5,009 nt of DNA from assembly GCA_049315745.1 (NCBI GenBank), contig JBMOJO010000263.1, forward strand, positions 1 through 5,009. Reading direction: 5' to 3'. The DNA comes from JADJPL01 sp049315745. GTDB lineage: Bacteria; Bacteroidota; Bacteroidia; Chitinophagales; Saprospiraceae. This document shows positions 3,703 to 5,009 of the stretch, piece after piece. The notes under the pieces were generated by a model. It was not told the DNA's origin. It was given only the letters and a program-made list of their open reading frames with translations, and made no database searches. The translations under genes and the position numbers were made by a program. Position 1 is the stretch's first letter. Each line of letters begins with the position of its first letter.

Positions 3703-5009
3703 ATGAGATGCATTAATGTTCTTATCCCAAGCGCTATACTGGCTTTCGGGACAATGGTGTCTGCCCAGGACACGGTACGCTTAACGCTCGAAGCAGCGGT
3801 CGAACAGGGTATATCACACAGCTATGCTTTGCGCAATCAGCAACTGGCGATTGATCTTGCCGACAGCGAACTGGATAAGCTGAATGCGCGTAAAATGCCG
3901 GTTGTTGGTGCAGGAGGTGATTTGCGTACAAATATAGTACTACCGGTGACGATCATCCCGGGCTCTGCTATTAACAACCAGGGGCAGAACGAGGGCGATC
4001 GAAAGATTCGGTTCGGTACGACATTCAACATCATTGGGTCAGTGGAGGCAACGTACGCGCTGGTGGACCCGACCCTGGGCGCAGACCGGCAGCTTGCAGA
4101 GGCCGGGCGGTCGCTGCAGGGCACTTTATATGAAGTACAAAAACAACAGCAGAAATTGATTGTCGCAGAAGCGTGGTACAATGTGTTTTTATATCAGGAG
4201 CAGATGCGGCTGGCAGGCGATAAACTGATAAGGGCAAGGGCCTTACTGGAGATTAACCGGGTGCGGCAGGAAACCGGGACACTGCTTCCTGCAGAGCTAT
4301 TGCGTGCACAACTAGATGTGGACAATGCCGTTGCGGTATTTGAACAAGCGGTAAACCAGCTTGTCATGGGCCGTCAAACCCTGGCTTATCGGGTTGGCCT
4401 CCCGTTGAATACCCCTATTGAAGTGGTTGGTAATCCTGTACCGGAATTGCCGCAGATTGGGGTAGAAGCTCCTTTGGGACAGCGCTGGGAGATCAGCGAA
4501 CAGCAGCAGCGCATGGTAGTTGCCGAACGTAAGGTACAGCAAATTGAACAGCAGTACAAGCCCGGCCTCAGCCTGTACGGCAATGCCGCGGTACAGCATT
4601 TGAGCAATAATCTTGCTATTTGGCAGAACTGGTTCCCTTTGGTATATGCAGGCCTGCAAACCCGAATACCCGTTTTTGATGGGCAATTAAAGCGCCGGAA
4701 CCAGGAAATTGCCCGTATCGAAGCCCTTTCCGCCCGTCAGAACCTGGAGCGCGTTAAGGAAGATATTGCTTACGAAACGGCTTCCGCTTCTACGGCTATG
4801 CAAAACGCAGTTGTCCAATGGAAAACGGCCCAGACCAACCTTGCTACTGCCGTCCGTCTGTTTGAACTGGAAAAGGAGCGTTACGAAGGGGGAAAGTTGT
4901 TGTACAGCGAGTTGCTCAACGTAGAATACAGCCTCCGGGAAGCCGAGAATAACGCCCTGACGGCTTCGTACAATTATCTTTTGGCAAGGGTGCGTTGGGA
5001 AAAGGCAAC
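3703..5009 (+). CDS. TolC-family outer-membrane factor, 3' end outside window
   Basis: Of this channel protein, 435 residues are visible and the frame is still open at the window edge; family length is usually 430-500, so little is missing. A signal peptide with cleavage near SAQ-D (residues 20-23) precedes LTLEAAVEQGISHSYALRNQ, the typical first helix of outer-membrane efflux repeats. A strand segment (about 66-125), a long helical stretch (about 128-225), a hinge near GLPLN (232-236) and the second repeat follow, with GLQTRIPVFDGQLKRRNQ (317-334) and RYEGGKLLYSELLNVE (393-408), where such proteins usually have GxxxxxxLLxxE-like wording. It would be the outer channel for the exporter encoded just upstream. 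It is on the same strand but separated by the repeat cluster, so it is probably transcribed at least partly on its own. An in-frame ATG at 3661 would add 14 residues; 3703 gives the cleaner signal. Confidence 0.9.
   Translation, partial: MRCINVLIPSAILAFGTMVSAQDTVRLTLEAAVEQGISHSYALRNQQLAIDLADSELDKLNARKMPVVGAGGDLRTNIVLPVTIIPGSAINNQGQNEGDRKIRFGTTFNIIGSVEATYALVDPTLGADRQLAEAGRSLQGTLYEVQKQQQKLIVAEAWYNVFLYQEQMRLAGDKLIRARALLEINRVRQETGTLLPAELLRAQLDVDNAVAVFEQAVNQLVMGRQTLAYRVGLPLNTPIEVVGNPVPELPQIGVEAPLGQRWEISEQQQRMVVAERKVQQIEQQYKPGLSLYGNAAVQHLSNNLAIWQNWFPLVYAGLQTRIPVFDGQLKRRNQEIARIEALSARQNLERVKEDIAYETASASTAMQNAVVQWKTAQTNLATAVRLFELEKERYEGGKLLYSELLNVEYSLREAENNALTASYNYLLARVRWEKA

Overview
The window looks like chromosomal DNA of a Bacteroidota bacterium. 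I infer this from protein style, from the absence of useful Shine-Dalgarno sequences before the first three genes, and from a weak TTTG / TAnnTTTG-like promoter candidate. The exact lineage cannot be read from the sequence.

Layout: (i) 1-173 is a cluster of palindromic repeats in one orientation. (ii) 174-301 is a short leader. (iii) 302-3154 holds three closely spaced + strand genes: an ABC ATPase, a lipoprotein membrane-fusion adaptor and an FtsX-like permease. Together they form a three-part exporter of the DevBCA/MacAB type. (iv) 3155-3702 is a 548-base gap almost filled with copies of the same repeat family, in the opposite orientation. (v) 3703 to the window end is a TolC-family outer-membrane factor that runs off the edge. 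The four genes would form a complete inner membrane-periplasm-outer membrane export machine. No cargo gene is visible, so the substrate is unknown.

The striking part is the repeat family. A full copy (3278-3436, about 159 bp) has 14-bp terminal inverted repeats (GGTTGTGTAAAAAG / CTTTTTACACAACC), a small subterminal hairpin at each end and a large central palindrome of 65-67 bp. Every hairpin has a three-base loop that reads GNA (GAA or GCA) on one strand. Copies are nested in one another, abutted end to end, and diverged. The three central palindromes differ in sequence but keep their pairing. It looks like a non-autonomous mobile element (MITE- or REPIN-like) built from single-strand-foldable parts. 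I do not recognise it as a named family, and no transposase is present in the window.

The 3' cluster separates the outer-membrane gene from its exporter genes and probably gives it separate expression. The two clusters flank the exporter genes as inverted repeats.
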